A program made the translations under genes and the position numbers. A stretch of 64,000 nucleotides of DNA. It comes from Pseudonocardia thermophila. Its GTDB lineage: Bacteria; Actinomycetota; Actinomycetes; Mycobacteriales; Pseudonocardiaceae. Shown in pieces: positions 49,552 to 57,078 of this stretch (positions are counted from its first letter, which is position 1; every line of letters starts with the position of its first letter). The stretch is from positions 1-64,000 of the forward strand of contig NZ_FRAP01000017.1 in NCBI RefSeq assembly GCF_900142365.1. The letters run 5' to 3'. The notes beneath the pieces were generated by a model. It did not search any database and was not told the origin of the DNA. It saw nothing but the letters and a program-made list of their open reading frames with translations.

Positions 49552-50936
49552 CCGACCCAGGGGGACGGATGGACGACCCGGCCGATCTGACCACCGTGCT
49601 GGCCGACGTGCGTCGCGGCATGATCCCGGCACACGTCTACAACGACGAGGAGATCTTCCGGCTGGAGGCGCAGCGGATCTTCGCCCGCAGCTGGGTGTTC
49701 CTCGCACACGAGTCGGAGATCCCGGCACCCGGCGACTACGTGGTGCGCCGCATCCTCGATGACTCGTTCATCGTCGTGCGCGACGAGCACGGCGCGGTGC
49801 ACGCTCTGTTCAACATGTGCTTGCACCGGGGCATGCAGGTGTGCCGGGCCGAACTGGGCAACGCCTCGCACTTCCGGTGCCCGTACCACGGGTGGTCCTA
49901 CCGCAACGACGGACGGTTGGTCGGACTGCCTTTCCACCGCGAGGCCTACGGCGGGGACGCCGGGTTCCGCCGTTCGGATCAGCGTCTGCTGCCGGCCCCG
50001 GCGCTCGACACCTACAACGGCCTGGTTTTCGCCAGCCTCGACCCGGACGCGCCGCCGCTGCGGGAGTTCCTCGGCGACTTCGTGTTCTACCTGGACTACT
50101 ACACCCGGCAGAGCCCGAGCGGCATCGAGCTGCGCGGCCCGCAGCGCTGGCGGATCAAGGCCAACTGGAAGATCGGCGCCGAGAACTTCGCCGGCGACAT
50201 GTACCACACGCCGCACACCCACACCTCCGTCGTGGAGATCGGGCTCTTCCGCGAACCCAAGGCGGAGAAGCGCAAGGACGGCTGCACGTACTGGGCCGGC
50301 AGCGGCGGTGGCACCACGTACAAGCTGCCGCCGGGGGACCTGCGCGAGCGGTTGCGGTACGTCGGCTACCCGGACGTCATGATCGACAAGATGCTGCGGG
50401 AATGGTCGCCCGCGCAGCGCGCTGTCATCGGTGAGGACGGGTTCATGGTCTCAGCGGCGTCGGTGTTCCCCAACCTCAGCTTCGTGCACAACTGGCCGAA
50501 GGTCGGCGAGAGCGACGATGTGCTGCCCTTCATCTCGCTGCGCCAGTGGCAGCCGGTCGGGCCCGACGAGACCGAGGTGCTGTCGTGGTTCGCCGTCGAC
50601 AAGGAGGCGCCGGAGGAGTTCAAGGCGCTCTCGTACAAGGCGTACCTGATGTGCTTCGGCAGCTCCGGCATGTTCGAGCAGGACGACGTGGAGAACTGGG
50701 TGTCGCTCACCAGCACCGCGGCCGGCACGATGGCGCGTCGGCTGCTGCTCAACAGCCGGATGGGGCTGCTGGCCGACGACGAGCCCGTCGTCGCGCCGCT
50801 GGAGTGGTCCGGGGCGGGCACGGCCTACGTCGGGTACGGCGAGTACAACCAGCGCGCTCTGCTCGCGCGGTGGGCCGACTGCCTGGAGACCCCGGTGCGC
50901 ACACCGTCCGCCGTCGGGTTCGGGACCGGGTCGTGA
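49548..50936 (+). CDS. Rieske non-haem iron ring-hydroxylating dioxygenase, alpha subunit
   Basis: A 462-residue oxygenase large subunit. The Rieske [2Fe-2S] ligands are CLHRG near residue 90 and CPYHGW near 111. Mononuclear iron is held by histidines in GDMYHTPHTH near 217-225 and an aspartate in QDDVENW near 382. It inserts both atoms of O2 into an aromatic ring to give a cis-dihydrodiol. ATG 49548 overlaps the cupin gene; an ATG at 49569 just after GGGGGA is a rival start. The beta subunit is next. No ferredoxin or reductase gene is in the window, so electrons must come from elsewhere. Confidence 0.92.
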   Translation: MTDPGGRMDDPADLTTVLADVRRGMIPAHVYNDEEIFRLEAQRIFARSWVFLAHESEIPAPGDYVVRRILDDSFIVVRDEHGAVHALFNMCLHRGMQVCRAELGNASHFRCPYHGWSYRNDGRLVGLPFHREAYGGDAGFRRSDQRLLPAPALDTYNGLVFASLDPDAPPLREFLGDFVFYLDYYTRQSPSGIELRGPQRWRIKANWKIGAENFAGDMYHTPHTHTSVVEIGLFREPKAEKRKDGCTYWAGSGGGTTYKLPPGDLRERLRYVGYPDVMIDKMLREWSPAQRAVIGEDGFMVSAASVFPNLSFVHNWPKVGESDDVLPFISLRQWQPVGPDETEVLSWFAVDKEAPEEFKALSYKAYLMCFGSSGMFEQDDVENWVSLTSTAAGTMARRLLLNSRMGLLADDEPVVAPLEWSGAGTAYVGYGEYNQRALLARWADCLETPVRTPSAVGFGTGS

Positions 50937-51454
50937 CGGCCCGGCCCCTGCCGTTCGGGGACGAGCGGCACCTGCTGGTGCACCAGTGGCTGGTGGACGA
51001 GGCGTACCTGCTCGACGCCCAGGACTACGCTGCGTGGCTCGACCTGATGACCGACGATGTGCGGTACGTGATGCCGGTCCGGGTCACCACCGGTCGCGCC
51101 GCGGGCTTCGATTCCGCGCCCGGCATGGCGCACTTCGACGAGGACCGCTACTCCCTGGGCAGGCGGGTGGCCCGGTTCGCCACCGAGCACGCCTGGACCG
51201 AGGACCCGCCGTCGCGATTGCGGCACTTCGTCACCAACGTGCGCACCTTCGCCACGGATTCGGCCGACGAGCTCCTCGCGGAGTCGGCGGTGCTGCTGTT
51301 CCGCAGCCGGGGCGACGTCCGCGAGTCGGCGCTGCTCTCGGCGGGTCGGCGCGACGTGCTGCGCCGCACCGCGGCCGGGCTGCGGTTGGCGCACCGCACC
51401 ATCACCGTCGACGAGTCGGTGCTGCGGATGCAGAACCTGGCGGTGTTCCTGTGA
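50933..51454 (+). CDS. Ring-hydroxylating dioxygenase beta subunit
   Basis: A 173-residue small subunit with the cystatin-like/SnoaL fold: VHQWLVDEAYLLDAQDYAAW, LDLMTDDVRYVMPVRVT, then DRYSLGRRVARFATEHAW, RLRHFVTNVRTF and LLFRSRGD. It stabilises the alpha3-beta3 hexamer. The GTG overlaps the alpha stop. Like biphenyl and benzoate dioxygenase beta subunits it has no cofactor. Confidence 0.9.
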   Translation: MTARPLPFGDERHLLVHQWLVDEAYLLDAQDYAAWLDLMTDDVRYVMPVRVTTGRAAGFDSAPGMAHFDEDRYSLGRRVARFATEHAWTEDPPSRLRHFVTNVRTFATDSADELLAESAVLLFRSRGDVRESALLSAGRRDVLRRTAAGLRLAHRTITVDESVLRMQNLAVFL

Positions 51455-51690
51455 ATACTGATCTCCGCCCGATCCTCGTGGGCAACGAGTTCGCGGAGGT
51501 CCGCGTCACCCGCGTGGACGGGCGGAACGGGCCCCGGCTGCGCATCGAGTCCCCGCGCAGCGGGACCGCGGTGGAGCTGTGCCCGCTGGAGCTGGAGGCC
51601 CTGACCTGGCAGGCGCCCGAGACCTTCTCGGCCATGATCGGCAAGCCGCGCGAGTCGCTCGTCGAGCCCGGTGACCGGGAGGACCCGTGA
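51451..51690 (+). CDS. Small Rieske-cluster accessory protein
   Basis: A 79-residue protein: VGNEFAEVRVTRVDGRNGPR, LRIESPRSGTAVELCPLELE, and ALTWQAPETFSAMIGK. I recall close relatives beside Rieske dioxygenases, sometimes mislabelled dihydrodiol dehydrogenase; it is far too short for that. Four-base overlaps on both sides argue that it is real and made in step with the oxygenase. No cofactor motif; an assembly or regulatory role is a guess. Confidence 0.7.
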   Translation: MNTDLRPILVGNEFAEVRVTRVDGRNGPRLRIESPRSGTAVELCPLELEALTWQAPETFSAMIGKPRESLVEPGDREDP

Positions 51691-52463
51691 CCGTATGGCT
51701 GGCGGGCCACCGGGCGCTGGTCGTCGGGGCCGGGTCGGGGATCGGCCGCGCCGTCGTCGACGCCTACCTCGCTGAGGGCGCGCACGTGGCGGTGCTGGAG
51801 CGCGACCACGCCAAGTGCGCAGCCCTGCGGCAGGCCGGGATCCCGACGGTGCAGGGCGACGCCACCACGGCCGAGGACTGCGCGGCGGGCGTGGCCGCTG
51901 CCGTCGAGGCGTTCGGCGGACTCGACGGCCTGGTGGTCTGCGTCGGCGTGTTCGACCAGTACCTCGGGGTCAGGGACCTGCCGGCGGCCGCCGTCGACGC
52001 CGCCTTCGACGAGATCTTCTCGGTGAACGTCCGCAGCTGCCTGCACGCCGTGCGCGCTGCGGTGGCGCACCTGGAACGCAGCCACGGCGTGATCACGCTG
52101 ACCACGTCGACGTCGGCGCACTACCCGGGTCGCGGCGGTGTGCTGTACGTGGCCTCGAAGTTCGCCGTGCGGGGACTGGTCACCGCACTGGCCCACGAAC
52201 TCGCCCCCGAGGTGCGGGTCAACGCGGTCGCTCCGGGTGGCACGCTCGGCACCGATTTCCGCGGCGCACGGGCACTCGGTCTCGGCGATGTCCGCCTCGC
52301 CGACACACCCGGCCGGGCGGAGTCGATGCGTGCCCGCACCCCGCTCGCGGTCGCGCTGGAACCGGCCGACCACGCCGGCGCCTACGTCTACCTCGCGTCA
52401 CCGAGAGCACGCGGCGTCACCGGCACCGTGCTGCACTCCGACGGCGGAATGGGGGTGCGGTGA
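51687..52463 (+). CDS. SDR, probable cis-dihydrodiol dehydrogenase
   Basis: A 258-residue SDR of the BphB/benzoate dihydrodiol type: LVVGAGSGIGRAVVDAYL near residue 10, LERDHAKC after strand 2, VCVGVFDQY in place of NNAG near 87 as in biphenyl dihydrodiol dehydrogenases, serine in TTSTSAHY near 137, and YVASKFAV near 151. It would rearomatise the dihydrodiol to a catechol with NAD. The start overlaps the accessory gene and the end overlaps the aldolase. Confidence 0.85.
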   Translation: MTVWLAGHRALVVGAGSGIGRAVVDAYLAEGAHVAVLERDHAKCAALRQAGIPTVQGDATTAEDCAAGVAAAVEAFGGLDGLVVCVGVFDQYLGVRDLPAAAVDAAFDEIFSVNVRSCLHAVRAAVAHLERSHGVITLTTSTSAHYPGRGGVLYVASKFAVRGLVTALAHELAPEVRVNAVAPGGTLGTDFRGARALGLGDVRLADTPGRAESMRARTPLAVALEPADHAGAYVYLASPRARGVTGTVLHSDGGMGVR

Positions 52464-53188
52464 CCGGGTTCGCCCAGGAACGCGCGCTGGTGGCTGCGGC
52501 CTGCCGAGTGCTGGCCGCGCGGGGACTCGCGGACGGGGTCCTCGGCCACGTCAGCCTGCGCACGGGCCCGAACACCCTGCTCGTGCGCTGCCGGGGCCCG
52601 CACGAGCGGGGCCTAGCGTTCACCGAGCCCGCTGACATCCGCCACGTCGACCTCGACGGGGCACCGGCGGGGGAGGGGGAGCTCGCCGAGCACGCTGTGC
52701 CGAACGAGTTGCCGCTGCACACGGAGGTGCTGCGGGCCCGCCCCGACGTGCAGGCCGTCGTCCACGCCCACCCGCCCGACGTCGTCGCCGCTGATCTCGC
52801 CGGGTTGAGCATCCGGCCGATCGTGGGTGCCTTCGACATCCCCGGCGCCCAGCTCGCGGCGGGCGGTGTGCCCGTCTATCCACGTGGCGTGCTGGTGCGC
52901 AACCGGCGGCTAGCGCGGGAGATGGTCGACGCGCTGGGCGACCGGCCGGTGGTGCTGCTGCGCGGCCACGGTCTGACCAGCGCTGCGGGTGGGGTGGAGC
53001 AGGCGGTGCTGCAGGCGATCAGCGTCGACCGCCTGGCCGGGCTGACCCTGCGCATCACCGCCTCCGGCGGGCGCCTGGTGGACCTGCCCGATGCGGATCT
53101 CGCCGAACTGCCCGATCTCGGGTCGGGTTTCACGGTGGCCACCGCGTGGCGTCACGAGCTGGCACGGGCAGATGTCGGCGCGGATTAG
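52460..53188 (+). CDS. Class II aldolase/adducin-family protein, candidate aromatic-acid decarboxylase
   Basis: A 242-residue zinc enzyme of the fuculose-phosphate aldolase family. Zinc histidines are in VVHAHPPDVV near residue 95 and RGHGLTSAAG near 170; the catalytic glutamate region is LPLHTEVLRARPD near 79. Decarboxylases such as PhtC (3,4-dihydroxyphthalate) and CmtD (dihydroxycumate) belong to this family and occur next to a Rieske dioxygenase and dihydrodiol dehydrogenase, as here. So a dihydroxy aromatic acid decarboxylase is the best reading; a sugar aldolase is less likely. Confidence 0.78.
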   Translation: MTGFAQERALVAAACRVLAARGLADGVLGHVSLRTGPNTLLVRCRGPHERGLAFTEPADIRHVDLDGAPAGEGELAEHAVPNELPLHTEVLRARPDVQAVVHAHPPDVVAADLAGLSIRPIVGAFDIPGAQLAAGGVPVYPRGVLVRNRRLAREMVDALGDRPVVLLRGHGLTSAAGGVEQAVLQAISVDRLAGLTLRITASGGRLVDLPDADLAELPDLGSGFTVATAWRHELARADVGAD

Positions 53189-53197
53189 GCTGGCGGG

Positions 53198-53992
53198 ATG
53201 AGCACGGCGCCGGCGTCCCCGGACGACCCCGGGACCTCGAAGCTCCCGCCGTCGGCGATCGAGTCGGTGGACAACGCGCTGCGCCTCCTGCTGCTCTTCG
53301 CTGAGCGCCCGCGGGTCCGGTTGACCGACGTCAGCACCTACCTCGGGGTCGCCGCCTCCACCGCGCACCGGCTGCTCACCACCCTCCAGCACCGGGGGTT
53401 CGTCCGGCAGGACGCCGTGTCTCGCGCGTACGAGCCCGGAAGCGCGCTCACCATGATCGCGGCAGCGACGCAGCAGCGGGTCGACGTGCGGGTCAGGGCC
53501 CGGCCGATCCTCGAGCGACTGCACGCCACCTACGACGAGACCGTGCACCTCGGCCGCCTCGACGGGTCCGTCGTCGAGTTCCTGGACTCGATCGAGAGCA
53601 CCCGCGCAGTGCGCGTCGGTTCCCGCACGGGTCGGTCGCTGCCGGCCCACTGCACGTCGACGGGCAAGGCGATGCTCAGCACCCTCTCCACCGAGGAGCT
53701 GCACCGCCGCTACCCCGACACCGAGCTCGAGGCGCTGACCGCGCGCACGATCACCTCGCGCGACGTGCTGGAGCGGGAGCTGGCCACCGCTCGCCGGCGC
53801 GGCTACGCGACGAGCATGCAGGAGAGTGAGGACGGCGTCGCCTCGGTGGCGGTTCCCGTCGTCGGCCCGAACGGTGCGCTGTTCGCCCTCAACATCTCGA
53901 TGCCGACCATCCGCATGCCCGCAGCGGTGCGGACGCGCATCGCCGCCGCGCTGCAGGAAGCGGCCGCGGAGCTGACGGAGCTGCTGCGCTGA
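53198..53992 (+). CDS. IclR-family regulator of the dioxygenase cluster
   Basis: A 264-residue IclR protein: winged helix with IESVDNALRLLLLFAERPRV and LTDVSTYLGVAASTAHRLLTTLQ (residues 20-80), effector domain with ETVHLGRLDG, PAHCTSTGKAMLS and GVASVAVPVVGPNGA (about 95-260). It follows the decarboxylase gene by 9 bases, so it is probably co-transcribed. It most likely senses an aromatic acid of the pathway. It is only a paralogue of the island regulator at 18716; no PcaR-like box was noticed nearby. Confidence 0.88.
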   Translation: MSTAPASPDDPGTSKLPPSAIESVDNALRLLLLFAERPRVRLTDVSTYLGVAASTAHRLLTTLQHRGFVRQDAVSRAYEPGSALTMIAAATQQRVDVRVRARPILERLHATYDETVHLGRLDGSVVEFLDSIESTRAVRVGSRTGRSLPAHCTSTGKAMLSTLSTEELHRRYPDTELEALTARTITSRDVLERELATARRRGYATSMQESEDGVASVAVPVVGPNGALFALNISMPTIRMPAAVRTRIAAALQEAAAELTELLR

Positions 53993-54155
53993 GCACGTCG
54001 TGTGGACGGGGTCCTGCTCTGCAGAGGAGTCCGTGGGCGCGCAGCGATACCAGATGATCGCGATGAACCGCTGACCGAGCGCCGATCCGCTCGCGGGTGC
54101 CTCGCGCGGATCCTCACGGAGCGCACGCGAATACGGCTGCACCTTCCGCGCGGAC

Positions 54156-54187
54156 CATAACTATACCGGCTGGCCGGTATAGTTATG
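54156..54187 (+). promoter_or_regulatory. 32-bp TetR operator covering the tetR start codon
   Basis: Two perfect 15-base arms (54156-54170 and 54173-54187; inner half ATACCGGC / GCCGGTAT) flank a 2-base centre. The last three bases are the ATG of the tetR gene. It must be the autoregulatory operator, and it leaves no room for a ribosome-binding site. Confidence 0.85.
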
Positions 54188-54742
54188 GGTGTGCCACGAC
54201 CGAGCTCCAAGGACCGGCTGCTCGACGCAGCCGCAGAGGTGCTGCTCACCGACGGCGCGGAGGCGCTCACGCTCGAGGCGGTCGCTCGTCGCGCCGGTGT
54301 CTCGAAAGGCGGGCTGTTCTACCACTTCCCGACCAAGCAGGCGCTGGTCGCCGCCATGATCGACCGGCTCGTCGGGGCGTTCGACCGGGCGCTCGAGGGG
54401 GCGGGGGAGCGGCCCGGGGACTTCCTGCGCGCGTACGTCGCGGCGACGATCCCCGAGCACCCCGATACCCAGGGGGGTGGGCCGATCGACCGCATCACCG
54501 CCGCGCTGCTGGCCGGGGTGCTGGTCGATCCCGGTGGGCTCGCGCCGCTGCGGGAGCGCTACGCCGCCTGGCAGCGCCGCCTCGCCGGCGACGGCGTCGA
54601 CCCGGCGATCGCCACCGTCGTGCGGCTCGCCGTCGACGGGTGGTGGGCGGCTCGGCTGCTCGGCCTCGCTGAGCCCGGGCGCGGGCTGCACGAACAGGTC
54701 CGGCAGCGCCTGCTGGAGATGATCGACGATGGTGCGCGTTGA
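54185..54742 (+). CDS. TetR-family regulator
   Basis: A 185-residue repressor. The N-terminal HTH (RLLDAAAEVLLTDGAEALTL, VARRAGVSKGGLFYHFPTKQ) is at residues 10-55; the ligand-binding domain follows with RLAVDGWWAARLLGL. The ATG lies inside its operator, so translation is probably from a leaderless mRNA. It overlaps the following membrane-protein gene, as in the yvaD/yvaF-type pairs of bacilli; the regulated partner is likely this neighbour. Confidence 0.88.
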   Translation: MGVPRPSSKDRLLDAAAEVLLTDGAEALTLEAVARRAGVSKGGLFYHFPTKQALVAAMIDRLVGAFDRALEGAGERPGDFLRAYVAATIPEHPDTQGGGPIDRITAALLAGVLVDPGGLAPLRERYAAWQRRLAGDGVDPAIATVVRLAVDGWWAARLLGLAEPGRGLHEQVRQRLLEMIDDGAR

Positions 54743-55199
54743 TCCGGGACGGGCCGGCCGCCCGGGTGATCGCTTCCGTCTCACCAAGGCGCTCATGCTC
54801 GTGACCGACGCCGGCCTGGTGGTCTACTTCTCCGTCACCGGGCTCGGCCTGATCCCGCCCGAACTCGCCTTCGCCGACTACGCCGATCCGCGCATGGTCG
54901 CCTGGAACTGGTCGTTCCTCTGGCTCGACGCGATCGTGAGCGCGACCGGTCTCGCGAGCCTCGTCCTGCTGCGGCGCGGATCGCCCACGGGCGCGCCGCT
55001 CATGCTCGTCTCGCTCGTCCTCACCTCGGCGTCCGGGCTGATGGCGATCGCCTTCTGGACGCTGCGGGGCGACTTCTCCCCGCTGTGGTGGGCCCCGAAC
55101 CTCTACCTGCTGGTCTTCCCGCTGCCAGCGGTCGTGCGACTGGTGCGGCGGGGCGGCCTGCAGCCGGGGCATCTGGCGGAACCGACAGGACGGGCGTGA
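54729..55199 (+). CDS. Four-helix membrane protein (DUF5360/YvaD-like)
   Basis: A 156-residue integral membrane protein with four hydrophobic segments at about 20-43, 60-81, 90-110 and 118-140. Wording such as AWNWSFLWLDAIVSATGLAS and PLWWAPNLYLLVFP resembles the DUF5360 family. It overlaps tetR by 14 bases and is therefore under the same operator. Small TetR-linked membrane proteins often act in stress or efflux, but no function is known to me. Confidence 0.7.
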   Translation: MVRVDPGRAGRPGDRFRLTKALMLVTDAGLVVYFSVTGLGLIPPELAFADYADPRMVAWNWSFLWLDAIVSATGLASLVLLRRGSPTGAPLMLVSLVLTSASGLMAIAFWTLRGDFSPLWWAPNLYLLVFPLPAVVRLVRRGGLQPGHLAEPTGRA

Positions 55200-55257
55200 C
55201 CATCGGTGGATCCTCCCCGGGCGCTGTGCGGAGCCGGTCCATGAGGGGGCACGACCC

Positions 55258-55297
55258 GGTGCCGAGGGTGAGGGCTACGACGCTCCCCCTCGGCACC
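55258..55297. terminator. Bidirectional hairpin between convergent genes
   Basis: Arms GGTGCCGAGGG (55258-55268) and 55287-55297 pair perfectly, with three more pairs inside the loop (GAG/CTC). It lies between the plus-strand DUF5360 gene and the minus-strand PAS gene, serving both. Confidence 0.7.
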
Positions 55298-55321
55298 TGC
55301 GCCCGTCGCGGCCGACAGCGG

Positions 55322-56692
55322 TCAGACCATCTCCCGCGACTCGACCGCTTTGGCCCGGATGATGCTCATCTGCCGCTCGAGCGCGTCCACGTCGATCGGG
55401 ACGATCGTCGACTCGAAGTCGCGGCCGAGCGAGCGCAGCATCTCGATGCCGTCCCAGCTCGCGGCGAACTCCTCGTCGATCTGCCGCATGGACTCGCCGA
55501 CGATCGACTCGGCGCGGTTGCGCATCACGAGGATCTGCCACTGGCCGAGGAACTTGCGGAACTCCATCAGCCGCTCGCCGGCCTCGGTGACCTCGTGCAC
55601 GACGTCCCGCAGCGTCTGGTTGACCTGCTGTGCCTTGACCGACATCTCCGTCGCGCTCTCGTGCACCGCGTCGCACAGGGCGGGGACCTCGCCGAGGGAG
55701 GTGGGCGGCGCGGTGCCGTCGACCACCTCGGCGGCGAACAACGCGACCATGTCGTTGTGCAGCGTCGCCAGGGCGATGCGGAAGCGCAGGTCGGCGATGT
55801 AGGAGCGCAGGGCGGCGAGGCGGGGGACCAGGCCTTCGAGGGCGCGGACGGCGTTGTGCGCCGGGGTCGCCATCACCTCGGCGACGTTGCGCAGGACCGC
55901 GGCCCGCTCAACCATCGCCGACGCCTGCTGGGCGGTGGCGACGGCGTTCTGCAGCCGGCGGGCGACGCCGAGCACGGTGGTGGACGACTCGACGAGCCGA
56001 TCGCTGATCGCCCGGTAGCCCTCGAGGCGCTGCACCAGGCTCGCCATGAGGTTCTCGAGCGTGCCGGTGGCGGCGAGCACTTCGGCGACCGGTCCCTGGG
56101 CCCACGGGCGGGCGAAGGCCGACGACGCGAGCCGGCTGCGCGAGGTGACCTCCGCGGTCAGCGCCTCGGTGAAGAACTCGGACTGCGAGGTGAACCCGAG
56201 CTGGGAGTGCAGGAGCTGGTTCAGCTGATCCAGGCCGACGCGGGCCACGTCCCGGCGGTTCAGCCCGTCCTTCGCCGCGCGCGCCTCGATCTCGTTGACG
56301 TAGTCGTAGAGCTCCCGCACCGGCTGGAACAGGGGGGCGCGGGTCGGCATCCGGACCGACAGGAAGCCGTCGCCCAGCGGGGTGATGGTCGCGAACACCC
56401 AGTAGTGGCTGCCGTCCTTCGACAGGTTCTGCATGTACGCGCCCGCCGGCTGCCCGGCGAGCAGCCGGTCCCACACCATCTGGAAAACACCGGCCGGCAT
56501 ATCCGGGTGGCGGACGATGTTGTGCGGCGCTCCCGTGAGCTCACTGAGTGAGTAACGGGAAACCCGGACGAAGATGGAATTGCCGGTACGGATCAGCCCG
56601 CGTCGATCGGTTGTGGAGAAAAACAGCTCCTCCGGGCGGAGGATCTGCTCAACTCCGCTCGGAGCAATCCGCTCGCGAGTCCGATCAGTCAT
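55322..56692 (-). CDS. Aer-like PAS-domain sensory protein without MCP tip or membrane anchor
   Basis: A 456-residue soluble protein. Residues 15-125 are an Aer-type PAS domain: FVRVSRYSLSELTGAPHNIV, RHPDMPAGVFQMVWDRLLAG and NLSKDGSHYWVFATITPLGD match the FAD-binding PAS of aerotaxis receptors. Residues 130-456 are almost all alpha-helix with coiled-coil character. The MCP signalling tip and transmembrane helices are absent. It could be a cytoplasmic redox sensor with a helical output of unknown partner. A single gene between a terminator and a 386-base gap, so probably its own unit. Confidence 0.72.
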   Translation of the reverse strand: MTDRTRERIAPSGVEQILRPEELFFSTTDRRGLIRTGNSIFVRVSRYSLSELTGAPHNIVRHPDMPAGVFQMVWDRLLAGQPAGAYMQNLSKDGSHYWVFATITPLGDGFLSVRMPTRAPLFQPVRELYDYVNEIEARAAKDGLNRRDVARVGLDQLNQLLHSQLGFTSQSEFFTEALTAEVTSRSRLASSAFARPWAQGPVAEVLAATGTLENLMASLVQRLEGYRAISDRLVESSTTVLGVARRLQNAVATAQQASAMVERAAVLRNVAEVMATPAHNAVRALEGLVPRLAALRSYIADLRFRIALATLHNDMVALFAAEVVDGTAPPTSLGEVPALCDAVHESATEMSVKAQQVNQTLRDVVHEVTEAGERLMEFRKFLGQWQILVMRNRAESIVGESMRQIDEEFAASWDGIEMLRSLGRDFESTIVPIDVDALERQMSIIRAKAVESREMV

Positions 56693-57078
56693 ATTGCGAT
56701 CCTAGGCGCGGACGATGCCCCGCGGGCCGCGGGGCCACGCCGATCCTGCATCGCCAACCCCGGCCCGTGCGCGATCGGTGACGCCGCGTGATCGGGCAGC
56801 CGACCCTGTGGGGCGTCCGCACTCAGCCCGTTTCCGACGTCAGGTGCACGGATGTGCGGAAGACGGGGTAGTCCAGGGTCGGTCGGTCGGTGCGTGCGCC
56901 GCAGGTCTGGCCGTCTTCCGAGGGGCTCTCCGTCGGGTCAGGGATGTGACCGACACTACAGCCATCGCCGAGATGACGCATTTCCACCGATGAAGAGCCC
57001 TGTCCGGATCAACCGTTCAGCTGGGTCGCCATTCCTCCAGAAGGAGTTCGCGACGCACCGTGGTCGGGCGGGCATTCG
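56693..57078. other. Non-coding stretch before the PAS gene
   Basis: No gene seen. It holds an inverted repeat CGGAAGACGG (56857-56866) / CCGTCTTCCG (56911-56920) separated by 44 bases that include a GGTCGGTCGGTCGGT-like run, and a palindromic GC-rich segment near 56718-56734. The promoter of the minus-strand PAS gene should lie here. Confidence 0.5.
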
